From contig CP154956.1 of assembly GCA_039621445.1 (NCBI GenBank), forward strand, positions 30,510,667 through 30,574,666: a stretch of 64,000 nucleotides of DNA, given 5' to 3'. The notes below the pieces were generated by a model. The model was not told where the DNA came from. It did not search any database and saw only the letters and a program-made list of their open reading frames with translations. Each line of letters begins with the position of its first letter. Within the stretch, counting starts at the first letter, position 1. The stretch is from Euglena gracilis (taxonomy: Eukaryota > Euglenida > Euglenophyceae > Euglenales). This document shows, one piece after another, positions 1 to 17,978 of this stretch. A program made the translations under genes and the position numbers.

Positions 1-1000
1 CCCGGACCCGGAAAAACTGTTTTTGAGCCGAAAACGACCGTTTTTCGACCCGCCGGCCCCCCCATTTCTGGCACAAAACCCATGGATTTCACACAAAAGA
101 GCTCCATGGAGTGGGCCGGTATGTATGGAGGGGTCAATGAAGGGGTGGGTGCGCGCTTATTAAGAGCTCAGCACTATTCAAAACCTGGTAAGGTGGTAGG
201 GGGGGGGTCCCCCACGCCCCCTGAACCCCTCCCCACCTATAACCCCCCGGGGGTTAAAGGATCCGGTTCGATGGTCCCAGAGGGGGGTGGGTTATAGGTC
301 CCCCTTTGTTTTGCCTTTGTTTGCCCTACATTGAGGGGGGGGTTTGGTCCTGGTTTGGTGGTTGGTCCCAGGAGGGGGTTTTATAGGATGGGGGTAGGAT
401 GGGGGGGTTATTGGTGGGAGGGGGGGTTTAGTTTCGGAAGGGGGGGTTTAGTTTCGGAAGGGGGGGTCCCCCCCACCCCCCTCCCCCTCCTCTGCAGGGG
501 CAAAAAAAATCTTCCGGCGCTTCGCGCTGGGGGTGTATTTTAGGACCCTCTTGAGGCCAAATACAAAATTTTTGCAAAATGGTCAAAATTGGTTGAAAAA
601 TGGTTGTAACTCAGGCCAGGCGGGGAGTTGCGGGGAAATCAAAATACTGTTAGATAGGGCATTAAATTTAGGTCTCTGGACGTTTCCTTTGATTCCCCAC
701 CATTTTTGAGATATTTCAGAAAATTTGATTTTTTGACCCAATAAACAACCGAACTTTCCGGCGACCGAAAACTGGAGGTAGGAGGGGGGTCCCCCTCCTC
801 CGAGATTCCCACACAAGCCTGCCCTCCCCCCATTGCGAATTCTGATTATTTTCAGCTGCTCAAAGGGCAGCTGGACGGTAACGAGTTTTTTTCGTTGTCG
901 GGGGTGCCAAAATGGGACAAAATGCGTTAAATGGGTCAAAAATGGGCTGGTTAGGGTAAATATGGGGTAAAAAAAAATCGACTTTTTGCATAATTGGCAC
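1..1000. other. Non-coding stretch with G/C homopolymers
   Basis: No exon was recognised. The stretch holds repeated GGGGGGTTTAGTTTCGGAA units near 420-460, long G and C runs, and a short inverted repeat (CCTATAACCC at 236 facing GGGTTATAGG near 298). It is probably intron of the truncated methyltransferase gene plus repeat debris. Confidence 0.5.
236..298. repeat. Short inverted repeat, TATAACCCC family
   Basis: CCTATAACCC at the left faces GGGTTATAGG at the right around a 40-bp centre. Similar arrangements with TATAAAC/CCCC ends occur at 2699-2749, about 45730, about 51650-51740 and 62770-62860, so this is a dispersed small foldback family. Confidence 0.55.
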
Positions 1001-1076
1001 CCGGTTTGACCCACCTCGGGCTTACACGATTGCCTCCGCTGCATTGTGTGTGCAGCATCCACCCCCACACAAACAC

Positions 1077-1095
1077 TCACGCACACGCATGCGTG

Positions 1096-1181
<86 letters not shown>

Positions 1182-1187
1182 CACACA

Positions 1188-1218
<31 letters not shown>

Positions 1219-1256
1219 GCGCGCACACACACACACACAGTTACACACACAGTTTC
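1077..1256. repeat. (CA)n / (GCAC)n microsatellite
   Basis: Alternating blocks of CA and GCAC repeats end about 20 bp before the acceptor of the first VTE4-like exon. All six frames stay open through it, which makes spurious long reading frames of Thr-His or Cys-Val repeats. Confidence 0.95.
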
Positions 1257-1274
1257 ATTCACAAACGTCGGCAG

Positions 1275-4200
1275 GACAAGCTGCAGTTCCTGTACGATGA
1301 GTGGGCCCACCCGTATTTCATCTCCAAGGAGGAGTACGTCCGCATCATGAACGGCACCGGCCAGCTGCAGAGCGTATCCCCCCCCCCACTCCTCTGCATG
1401 CCCTCTCCCTCTTCTGGGTTCCTCAGGACCCAAAAGTTGTCTTGAGTCCTGCTTTGTTGCGCCGAAATTGAGGGTTCTTGTCCACTGGCATCAGTCCCCT
1501 GTTGTGATGCGACTGTGTCATGGAGTCCACTGGACCAGTGGCTGGTTGATCTGGTGGTTGCTTCGCTTTGACTGCTCAAATGTGCAGGCATTTCCCTCCC
1601 CCTGAAACCGGACACTGGGGTGTATTTTACGGGGGGGACCTCAACGGGGCGGTTTGTGTGAGCTTTTTGTCAATGGCCAGTGAAAGTTACGCCAAAATGT
1701 TTCTCGGCCGGAGTCCGAGGAAGCCTCTGTTCCAAGGGTTGCTGTTCCCACTGGGGGGGTCCCCACAGCAACCTGTCAATTCATCAGGGAAGGCATCCAA
1801 CTCTCATAGGTTAAACACCCAAGGTTATTCACCCCTCCAGAACCCAGAGCAACAACTGAACCTGAGCTGGGTAAAATAAAATTCTGTTGGGTTACCAAAT
1901 CTGGTCCTCAAAGAGAGTAACGGATTCATCCAAGTCTCGGTTTCTGATCTCAAATCCAAAGAGGGGAGTAAATCAGATGGAGAATCATCTGCGACTGTGG
2001 AGAAGCAAGCCAGCAGTTTCAGGGCAAGATCAGTTTCAAGTTGGATCCAACATATCCAACATATTATTCCAATTTTGCATGAGTATTTTCACATCCGTGA
2101 GTCTTACCCTGGTCTGGAGTTTTTATATAGGGGGCATTTTTGTTTCCCAAGGAAGTTCGTTTTAAACCATCGGGGGTGCTCTATGCCACACAGTGCCTGC
2201 CCTGCTCCATGCCGCAGCTAGGTCAAGGACCAGGCAAATTTCCCTTGAAAATGACCATTTTCAGGCCTTTGCTCCTTCAGTGGCGAGGGGGTGATCGGTT
2301 TACCTCTTGCCTGTCCATTGTCACCATCACCCCCAGGGGGGTGACCTGGTTTAAAAGCCTGCTCTTCGATAGCTGGAAATCATGTGAGGTCTTTTTCCAC
2401 AGATTTTGAGCTCTTAGGATTGCCCAATACGTACCCCCCCCCTCGGGGTGACCAACGAAAGGGCGATTTATAACCCTCCGTCCCCCCCCCCCCCCCGGTG
2501 AAGAGAAATGAAAACGGCCGGTTTGTATTTTTTTGACCGCAAACCCCGTCAAAACTGATTTTGGCAATTCTTTGGGTTCGACCATCATCAAAAACCCCAT
2601 TTCTGACGAATCTTGCCAAAATTGGGTTATTTGGCAGGTATATTCGGTCATTTGGGGGGGGGGGCGGATATTCATCAACGATTCTGTGATTTAAACCCCC
2701 CTACTTATAAACACCAGGCCTGATCCCATAAACCCCGGAGTTTATAAGTGGGGAGAGGTTCGTTTTTGGATTGATTCTGCCTTTTCCCCCTTCGCTCCTT
2801 GTGGAATCTGTTTCCACAAAACCGCCAACAGACGTCTGAGCCTTTTTTTTCTTTTTTAGGATTTCTCCCAAATGTCTTTCTGCCACCAATTTCGTCAGAA
2901 TGAACTTTTCCCCCCCAGCCAGTGGAGTTGCTTCTTCCCCTTCAGCTTCTCCCCGCAGCACAATTGCGGTTGACCAAACTCCGACCCATGCACCCGTGCC
3001 CAGCAAGGCTAGGCGGCAATGTCCAAAACGTTGGCAACAGCAACTGTATATTTATTTGATCCTTTGCAGTCCCCTCCCCCAGGGGTGGGATGGTTACGTG
3101 TCGAAAGTCGGTAAGTGGGGTTGGGCCCGCCCATGGACGCTTCCCCAGGGCAGCACGGAAATCCTGTGGGTGGTGTGGGGGGCAGGCTTTTGCTTAAGGG
3201 GTTGCAGTGCCCCCCCTGGGGGGGCTGGACTGCAGCTAGTCCAAATTTGGCTGGTGGGATTTCTAGCAGGGCTAGCTAGTGGAATTTTTTGGGGACCCCC
3301 CCAAAATGGCCAAAATGCCCGTTTTTGGCCAAATTTTGGCAATTTTTGGAACAAAATCAGCCAAAAACCTATTAAAAACCTCCTTTCCACTTCGGCGAAC
3401 AGCGCCGGAGGAAAATTTTTTTCCAGTTGGGGGGACCCCGGACCCCCCCCCCCCCGGGGGATCCTTAAGCAAAAGCCTGGTGGGGGGGGTCAGTGCAGTT
3501 GGGGTCTCTATGCCAGCATTTCTTTTGCCACACGGTGGCCCATCCTTCCAGGTGGTGACCGAGGACTGGAACGAGTACACCATCGACAGCTGGCGCCACT
3601 CCATCTGGGTGGGGGTCCGCGACCCGATGGGCTTGTTCTGCAAGGTGTCCTCCGCCGCCTGGCTCCGGCCGTGCTTTTCTAGTTAAGTTTGGTGGCGCAG
3701 GGTATTTCAGTCTGAAATAAAATTACGGACTGAAACACTGAGAATGCCCTGTGTACACGATGTGTGGTATAACAAGTGAGCCTTGAATGGACAGTCAACA
3801 ATGCACAATGAGTTCGAGGAGATGTGCCATCTGTTGGGAAAATCGAGAAGAGAATATCTGTCCCTCTCCTCAAAGTGTGGTGGGAGATTTCAAGGCCAAT
3901 TTGGCACGGAGAAGGATGGTTTAATCACAAAAACCACTCTTGTCAACTCGTGTCAAATTCGACCCTTCTATCCCTCTTCTAATATCTGTGGGTTGCAATT
4001 CGAAAACATTGTGCCCATAATTCCCTAAGGGTGTTCTTTCCTTCGAAAAAAAGATGCGTCATGTTATACAGGAATGGTGGCCATACCAAACAATATGTGG
4101 TCGAAATCCCTGAAGTAACAAAGTGAAAAAAAAATCGGCAGGGAAGGTGAAATTTTCCAAGTCCTCTTCAGCAGAAATTTTTTTTATCCCGGAGAGCTCC

Positions 4201-4956
4201 TGAAGAACTGAAGGAATTCACATGCAACATGCGTTTTTTTTTGGGTTGTTTTGCGTCGCGTTTTTCGAGAGTCCATGTTTCCTCCCCTGCTGGCCAAAAG
4301 TCGGCACCGAAGGGGGCCAAGTGATTTTTCTGCGGAGAACTGGAGTGACTGGTTGGAAGACCCCCATGGGAGTCGGAAGCGACTGCCTGGTTACTTACTG
4401 GATGGTTTTCTTTAAAAAAATACCCCCCCCCCCGAAATTGGTATTATACTGGTATGGTATGGTATGGCCATTACCCCCCACCCCTCCCAGTCCTCACGTC
4501 ACCCTAACCCTCCCTATCTCTGGACCAACCCCACCTCCCCTGACAAGGATGCCTCGTCTGCCATTGCATTTGAGGAAACCAGTCCCTCGGCGTTTGCCCG
4601 AAAATCCCAAGAGGTCAAGCGTCCCGTCGGGTGGGTCACTTGCCTCCCCCTCCAGCAACAGCATTTGGCGGACCCCGCCATCCGCCTCACTTCTTTTGTC
4701 AAATGCCCATTTGGGGGGAACCACCACCACCCCGCCACCCCGGTCGCCAGCAGCGGGGGCGAGGCGCCCCGGGTTGCCTCCCCCAGCTGCTGTGTCGGGC
4801 TCTGCCTCCTGCCAGCCCCCCCCCCCCCCAACGCAGGGCCCGGCGGTGCTGTACAAGTGCCTGCGGGACGCCATCACGCTGGAGCGTATGCACCGGGCCT
4901 TCGCCTCGGGGCTGATGGAGTACGGCATGCTGAAGGCCCAGAAGAAGGCTGCCTGA
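1275..4956 (+). CDS. VTE4: Gamma-tocopherol methyltransferase-like (VTE4 family), 3' part, three exons
   Basis: Three exons join in frame: 1275-1373, 3552-3644 and 4837-4956 (TGA at 4954-4956). All junctions are phase 0, with GT donors (gtatcc, gtgtcc) and AG acceptors. The joined product has the C-terminal signature I recall for algal tocopherol methyltransferases: FLYDEWAHPYFIS, then TEDWNEYTIDSWRHSIWVG, then TLERMHRAFASGLMEYG near the stop. Family knowledge: these are SAM-dependent plastid enzymes that methylate gamma- to alpha-tocopherol. The SAM-binding Rossmann half is not seen, so the 5' exons lie before the window or are unrecognised in 1-1274. The first exon abuts a (CA)n/(GCAC)n tract that runs into its acceptor region, and intron 1374-3551 carries a transposon. 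A related small-molecule methyltransferase of the same superfamily is the main alternative. Confidence 0.72.
2699..2749. repeat. Imperfect palindrome, TATAAAC/CCCC family
   Basis: CTACTTATAAACACC on the left matches the reverse complement of GGAGTTTATAAGTGGGG on the right. It lies inside intron 1374-3551 of the methyltransferase gene. Confidence 0.6.
3183..3479. mobile_element. hAT-like MITE, 297 bp, with exact 8-bp target duplication
   Basis: The terminal inverted repeats are CAGGCTTTTGCTTAAGG and its exact reverse complement. The 8 bp on each side are identical (GTGGGGGG at 3175-3182 and 3480-3487). Inside are a GGCGC/GCGCC hairpin (about 3391) and C/G runs. The CAGG start plus 8-bp duplication is the hallmark of the hAT superfamily. 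No transposase is present, so it moved in trans. It sits in an intron of the VTE4-like gene. Confidence 0.88.
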
Positions 4957-4999
4957 GCCCTGCGACCGCCCCGGAGATGGCAACCGGTGTGTCAACCGA

Positions 5000-6000
5000 G
5001 CTTGTGGCAGCGTTTTGGGCCTGCCCGTATCGCCTGTCTGATCTTCTTTCCTCGGCTGCTTCTTTTCTCCCCCCTCCAGTCCAACAATGGTTGCAGCAGG
5101 CATCGGTTGCTGTTGCACAGGTTTTCACACACGGATCTGTCCCTTTTGTTGCATTTTTCTGTTGCAGGCACGTCAGCCTGAACCCCCCACCGGAGGAGCC
5201 GTGCAACGTTGCCCACCATTGCACAACCTCACTCGACTTATCCTGCCTCCTCCCCACCACCGCGCGCCACACACCCAGCCGCCAACTACAAAATGTGCGC
5301 GCTCATACCATTCACATACAAACCCCCACACACCCATATATGAACACGGCACATTGTTTTCCATCCTGGCACCGAGAAGGCCAGGCTGACCACACCGATG
5401 TAAGCATCCTCTGTGGTCCAACCGCCAGTCCAACTCTCCCCTCCTCCCCTCCACATTCCACAGCTCTCCCAACCTCCTTTCCAGAAGCGTCTTGTTGCTT
5501 CCAACCGCCCTGCTGCGCTATGTGTCTTTTATGGTTCCTGCTCACACCGTCCTGCGTAAGATGCCTGGGGGAGGCATGTATGGCTCCAATCCAGGTCGGA
5601 GGTGGGAGGGCTGAGTCTGGGTGGAATGGAATCATAGCTACAGACTGAGTTTCAGGGTGCAGCTTGAGTTTGACGAGGTTGGGGTTAGCACCAGGGTTGT
5701 GGTTGGGATCAGAGGGGAAGAGATCTGTGGGAGGGAGTGGGGTGGCAGGGCCAGACAGCGCGAACCTGCAGCGCCACAGTCGGATGCACTGTGGAACATT
5801 GGGTTGATTGTCTTTACCGTCTCTTTGACTCTTTTCTTCGTCAACACCGTGCCTTGCCCATCTTTGGTTGATGCAGCACTCAACTCCCGAACACTTGCTG
5901 TCCCGGGGAGACAGCCAACCCCGGGGAAAACAGGCCGCACTGGGTGCCTGTGCCTTGCTCACCACCGCCCCGCAGTCTTCCCCGCAGGGTTGTGGTGTAG
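5000..6000. other. Spacer between VTE4-like gene and DRC4
   Basis: No exon is supported. The stretch is C/T-rich from 5050 to 5550 and of mixed composition afterwards. Reading frames on both strands look like composition-driven Pro/Ser-rich shadows. The DRC4 promoter should lie here, but I see no TATA box or other named signal. Confidence 0.4.
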
Positions 6001-6011
6001 GTGAGGCAGCG

Positions 6012-12015
<6,004 letters not shown>

Positions 12016-12082
12016 GCCCTGCCCCACAATCTATGACCTGTATGACCTGTGCGCTCCGCCGTGCCTCCAAGGCTGCCGCCCC

Positions 12083-12499
12083 GTACCCCCCCCCCCTATG
12101 TCCAACGACCCCCCTATGTCCAATGACCACCCCCCGGTCAGAGGACACCTTTTCGGAGGTTTGACCAAATTTTTGGTCCCGGCGTGAAGCGCTGGGACGA
12201 AAAATTTTGCCCAAAAATTGGCCAAAAATTTTGCCAAAATGCCTTTTTTTGACACTTTTTGGACAAAAATTTGTCAAAATTGCCCAAAATTTTCGGCGCG
12301 AAGCGCCGGAAGGGAAAATTTAGGCATTTTTGGGTGGGTAGGGACCCGGGTCCCCACCAACTTTCTTTTGACCCCATGTCCAACGACCACCCCCCCGGTC
12401 AGAGGACACCTTTTTGGTCACTACCCTATGTCCAACGACCACCCCCCCCGGTCAGAGGACAGAGGTTACCGGTCATTGGACACAGGGGGGGGGGGTAAC
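12083..12499. mobile_element. Putative MITE with GTCCAAYGACC ends just 3' of DRC4
   Basis: CCCCTATGTCCAACGACC on the left faces the reverse complement of GGTCATTGGACACAGGGG on the right. Sub-repeats of the same motif plus GGTCAGAGGACA follow each end. A GGCGCGAAGCGCC hairpin lies at about 12296. A shorter relative in opposite orientation is at about 61490-61560. Target duplication is obscured by C/G homopolymers. It begins within 70 bp of the DRC4 stop, so it may lie in the 3' UTR. Confidence 0.55.
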
Positions 12500-15400
12500 C
12501 GGAGACCTGGAGGTGCAGCCTGCCTTTCCTGAGGTGGGGTTCTCGGGAGGTTGGGCCGGGGCTCAACTCAATGCTTTTTGGACTCCATTTTTTTTAATTC
12601 ACCAAATAATTTTTGCCTCTTGCAACGTTTTTAAACCGATTTTTTTTTGTCCCCATCGCCTGCAAAGTTACTTGGGCAGCCCAACACCATTGATGTGCGG
12701 TTTATCTATTCATTTTCCCAGAAAGATGCATCACTTTCACACTATTATTTGTGAAGAGGGCGTGAGAGGGGTAAAGTTATTGGACGGAATATTTTCAGCC
12801 TTCCCCTTGCACAGTTTCAGGGCATCTGGGGCTTTGTGTTTCCCCAATGGGGGCGAGGGTCAGTGAGGCCCCATCAAAGTGCAACCAATCCTCAAGAAAA
12901 TGTGTATGAGATTATTCTGAAAGGTCACGGTTAGGGTTAGGATTCTCATGCAAACAGTTGAACTTTTCCCACTCAGCCCTACCTGGCCCTAAAGCCTCCT
13001 GGAGTCGGGGTCTCCCCTGCCCTGCCATATGTGGGTCACCTTAGAGCATTGGAGTGTTGCTGTGACGAGGCAATGCCTGCCTTGCATGACCAGGGTTACG
13101 ATTAGGAAATCGCTCCACTTCCAAATGCAACCGAACCCCAGGGTGTAAATCAACGAAGCAAACAGGAGCTCAAACACCAAAAACAGAACACAAAAATGTT
13201 GCGCTTCATTGGCCTGCTTCTGTGCCATTAAATGAATCAGGCAGGAGGATCACTGCTTTCCCGGAGCAAATTCGCAAAAACCCCCACCTTTCATCCACCG
13301 CCATATTTATATGATACACCCCCGCGCTTTGCCTGGACACAATTGAAGGGTGCGCTTTTCTTGGGTCTGAAGCCCCATTTCCCACCCCACAAAGTCTACT
13401 GGGTTTTTTTTTAACAGGTCTTTGGGCTACCATCCAGCAACTACCTTCTGCCACTGACCACACCTGCTGACCAGTGCATGTCATAGCCTCCGGCACCTGT
13501 CGTTTTTGTTGCATTTAGCGTCTTGGCTTCTTTCGCCCCCCCCCCCCCCGCCGTTTCTTTGGGCCACTTCCTGCCGCCCTGAATAACGGATGGATTTCCT
13601 GAACAAAGCAAAGGTTGTTCAGTTTCCAGCCTGCCTGGGAGGTTCATAAGTGGGGTGGATTTCCCTTTGGACCAGAATTGACCTTCCAAATGGGCAAGAG
13701 AAAGAATGGTGTCCCAGACAAGATTTTGCTGACAGTAACACGCCAAGATCAGCTTAGCCTCTTAAATTTGTGGGTTACTAAAAGCTTAGGAAACAGGGGT
13801 GGGGTCCCGTGGGCCAGCGGGAAAGAGGTGCTGGCTGAACCCCCCCCCCCCCCGGCGGACTGGACCAGTTCCCGGAAACCAGCAAAAAATGTAAAATACA
13901 ATCCCAGCTTGTAGTTGGGTTTTTAAGCCAGTATTTTGAGGTGAAAACCCAAACCCCTTGAAAATCCATTTTTGGCCATCTTTGACCCCCTTTTCAAAAA
14001 ATTTTGGAGCTTTGCTCCAAAATAGCTGGCCTAACTTTCTTTTGGTCCAGCCCCCTCCAAGGGGTTGGGTCCCCTCCAGCTTAAGAGAATCCCTGACTCT
14101 GTTCTCCTGTCTTGCTTTGTCCTGGCCTCCAGGCTGCAAACTTGCTGTCGGTCATCAGCGTGGGCAGGATCTGGTTTGCTTGGTCGGCTGAAGGGGAACG
14201 AGCTGGAAACCATGAGAACTCATGAGAACTTGCAAAAAAGTATGATCTAAAGTTTGAGGAAAACACAGTTTTGGTTGTCAGTGAGGAAATGGGGGAACTT
14301 TATTTGTGGTTGAATTTGGACCCCAAGGGGGAGTAAGGTTAGTTAATTGGGGGGGATATCATTGGTGGGGGGTTCGTAGGTGGGGGGGGGGGGTTAGCAG
14401 GTCAAGGAGTTGTGGGTCAAATCCCACCCCCCCAAATGACCCAAAATAGTGGGGGAGGAGTTTACATCTTATGCCTCTCAAATTGACTTTTTTTTTTAAT
14501 TTTGCGCGCTGTGACGTTGGTCCTGCAGCCCTGCAGGTGGCTCAAAGTCATGCAAAAGAGAGGCCTTTGTGCGTCATCGTCGGCATGATTGGTTCCGAAC
14601 TCACCGCACCCACATTGACCGTTGTTGTTCGCTGCGCATTGTCACTGTCCTCCTTCGCTTCGCTTTCCAAAGGCCCAGGCAAAGCGGAGGCCAAGCTGGG
14701 TTGGTCATCCCGTTGTTCCCCAACTAGCACCCTACTACACCTTGAAATTCACAACTGAGTGAGAAGTTTGTTGGTTGCCGCTGTGTACCCCCTTATTAAA
14801 ACCACCGATGCCACATTTGAATGGGATTTCAAGACCCTCGGGGCTTTGGCATTTGGTGGTTTATTATTCTGGCAAAAACACCAACTCCCCAGCATGCTTT
14901 CCAATGCATTTACGCAATTGCATTCCTCGAAGTCCAACAATTTTCAGCGAATTTACACCCGGGAAACATTTCTTAGGAGAAAATGACAATGTCTAGCCGC
15001 AAGATGAAATGTTTTGCGATCTTCCCCACTCCACACCTCCTGTGCGTCGTCCGTTTTGCACTTCCCGGTGGGTTATATTTGGTTGCCAAACAAAGCCCCC
15101 AGGAGGTACAAAATTTGGGGGGGGGGACTTTTTGGTGGAGAGGAAATTTTTGAGGGGTCACAACCCCCAGTATCAGAGGCTTCAGCTTTCCCTTCGGCTT
15201 GTTGCACAATGGTCAAAGCACCAGTTTCCCTCACCATTTTCCCAGTCCATGCTAAACGTTCAAGTGGACATAACAACCACCACACCAAGAAGCATAAACC
15301 TACAGTTATCAGCACCATCCATGAGGTGCCAGTCAGGGAAAGCCGCAAATTTGCATATCGGAGCGAGTGGAATCTAAAGGCGGGAGGTGTCCACAGACAA

Positions 15401-16440
15401 CACAGCTTTTTATTGGACAAGAGGAAGGTTTTTTCTGCAGTTTATTGTCTGGTGCAATACATTCACTGAAGTTTTGTCACCAACAAATGGCAACCGTTCT
15501 ATTTTTGAAATTTGGCAAAATTGGTCGAAAATGGACAGTGCAAAATTTTGGTGTTTTTTTCATGTTATTTTCTGATTTGATTTTGGGGGCTGTTTTCTTG
15601 CAACCAGCGGTGGGACATTAACAGACGTCAGTGGTGTTGGGATGCTGGACGACATCCCCCTTGGGGGGGGGGGTAGTCTGGCCCTTTCGGGGGCAGGCGG
15701 GACGACTTTTGAGGATTATTGTCTTTTTGGGGCAATTTTATGGCATGGGGTTTCTGGATGAAAAATGGCCCTCCTTCAATTGAAATGTATGATCCCAAAA
15801 CATGATTCCCATGATTCCGGCCCTCGTTGACCTGTTATTTTCCCGTTGGGTGGATTTCTTGGAGGGTCGCCTGCGTTGCCAAGGTCATGGGGTGAAGGGT
15901 TGTCGCTTAAGCAGAGGGACCACCCCCCATGGGGACAGTGTCCAGCCAGCAGCCTTTTCCCAGCCCTCCCCCCGTCCACAAATATTATTTCCTGTCCAAC
16001 CGCCTGAAGCAGTTGGACAAACGGTCACGATTCTTTCATTCAAAGGTGCTAAATTGGGCCAAACAGAACAAAATGTGTCAGAAAGGCGTGTCCGCAAACT
16101 TTAGGTCGAAACAATGAATTTTTTTTTTTGCAATGTCCATTTTTTAAAACCCAATTTTGACCAGGTACAGTCTGGTTCCAGCCAGCTCCAGCCCACAATT
16201 CCAGCCTGTGAGCAACCCCATCCCCTCTGGAGGTCGTCAGGTCGTCATGTTGGCGTCTGCCTCATAGGAGAAAAAGCTCCTTCTGGAGGTCAAGAATGCT
16301 CCAGAGCATCCTTTGGGGGGGAGTGTGGCACATTATTTGTGGATATCCAGAGCCAGTGGATATCCAGAATCCTCCACACCGAAGGTCAAACAGTGTGATT
16401 TGGTGTAATTCCCCTGGGGATAAGGCAGGAGGATACCGTC
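12500..16440. other. Intergenic stretch, no supported gene
   Basis: Open frames are short and lack the G/C third-position bias of the recognised exons. A small inverted repeat is centred near 14836 (AAACCACCGATGCCA facing TGGCATTTGGTGGTTT) with the motif GGGATTTCAAGACCCTC, which recurs at about 51700 and 62810. Confidence 0.45.
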
Positions 16441-16497
16441 CTCGAATCGGAGGAAAAAGGGCTGTGTGTTTGCGTGCGCGGACGTCTGTTGGCGCAG

Positions 16498-16540
16498 CGC
16501 ATGGCGGTGGACGTGGCGCACATCGACTTCCACCGGGCGC
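16498..16540 (+). CDS. Isolated exon-like segment
   Basis: After a CGCAG acceptor the frame RMAVDVAHIDFHRA has G/C in nearly every third position and is followed by a GT. No homology was recognised. It may be a 5' exon of the CCCH/RRM gene downstream, or a chance open frame. Confidence 0.25.
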
Positions 16541-16840
16541 GTGCTGTTTTCTCTGTGATCGGTGGCCCCCCACCGCTGCCGGACCGGGTTACTCCGGTGC
16601 GCACCTACCTTACCTTCTTGCGTCGCCCCGACCTGGACTTCCTCCCACCCGGGACAAGGACAGCTGGGATGGGTGAACGTGCCCTCATACACACGTCGAA
16701 TTTATTACAGCCATTGGGTGGAAGCTTATTCTCTGGCTCGAAGGCCCACTTTTCATTGAATTGCCTCGTGTGGGAACTTGTAGAGCACTTCTTTGAGGGT
16801 ATCATCCCTCTTTGACTTTGCCCTAAATGGCAAAGCATGC

Positions 16841-16843
16841 GTG

Positions 16844-16882
<39 letters not shown>

Positions 16883-17160
16883 TACGTTGGCGCGTGCGCG
16901 CGGGTGTGTGTGTGTGTGTGGGTGTGGGCGTGTGTTGTGTTTTGTGTGTGTGTGTGTGTTGGTGGGTGTGTGTTGTGTGTGTGTGTGTGTGTGTTGTGTG
17001 GCGGTGTGTGTGTGTGTGTGTGTATGTGTGTGTGTGTGTGTGTGTTGTGTGTGTGTGTGTGTGTGTTTGTGTTGTGTGGCGGTGTGTGTGTGTGTGTGTG
17101 CGCGCGCGCGCGTGTGTGTGTGCGCGCGCGCGCGTGTGTGTGTGTGCCCGCGCGCGTGAA
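16841..17160. repeat. (GT)n / (GC)n compound microsatellite
   Basis: 320 bp of GT repeats with interspersed CGCG blocks and variant TGTTGTG units. The gene-strand repeat is GT here, whereas it is CA in the first 11 kb. Confidence 0.95.
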
Positions 17161-17188
17161 GGCGCTGCTTCCTCTGCGCTTCCTCCAG

Positions 17189-17400
17189 GCCCCAGGCCCC
17201 ATCCTCTCAGCCAGGTCGACGGCGGATGATCCGCCAGTCGCCTCCGCCGTTCCAGTCTGTCTGCCGCCCCTACCCCCTCCGCCCCCCCTCCATGCCACGG
17301 CTGTCGGTTCCCTTCAACCGCTGGCAAACGGTGGGCTTTGCCGGACCTGCCAGAGGGCACGGAGCACAACGTTGCTGGGTGCGCATCAAAAGGCAATCAC
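17189..17400 (+). CDS. Candidate Pro/Ala-rich exon, unidentified
   Basis: Following a TCCTCCAG acceptor, one frame stays open with strong G/C third-position bias and reads Ala/Pro/Ser/Leu-rich sequence, then NGGLCRTCQRARSTTLLG. It could be an upstream exon of the RNA-binding protein gene that follows. No domain was recognised and the 3' boundary is not clear. Confidence 0.3.
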
Positions 17401-17978
17401 AAAGAGATTCCATGAGGTTACTTGAAGGTTAGGGTTTGTGATTGTCGTGCATACGGTTGAACCTACCCTGCTCAACGTCGTTATATTGGCCTCTACAGGG
17501 TTCTCAGCGAACCTAAAGAGCCGCCCAACAAGGGTTAATGCATGGGGGGACCCAGGCGAGGCGCCGAAGGCGCCGAGGGAGGGTCCCCCTATGTGTATTG
17601 ACCCCAGTTGGGTGGCTCTTTGGGGTTGCTGGTACCCTGTGGGGCCAATTCATAACGCTATTTGTGCGAAGCAGTTCTGCTTTGGTCGCTGGATCTGTTG
17701 TGGTTGGATGGCCGTGGCCGTCCACAGCCCAATCAAAACCCACCCTACCTCCCGTGACTGAACAACCCTCAGCCCCCCCCCCCCCCAAGGTCAAATTCTT
17801 CAAACAGGTCAAAATGGCAGTTTTTGGCCGGTTTGGGGGGCCAAAAAATCGGTCACCTTGACTGCGCCACTGTTCGGGGGGGGGGGATGTCCCTTTGCTC
17901 TCCGGGAAACCAGCCCTGGGCTGGGACAGCACCAAAATTAACGTTTGCCGGGGGGGGGGGGGTTGTCACCGCCGCGGC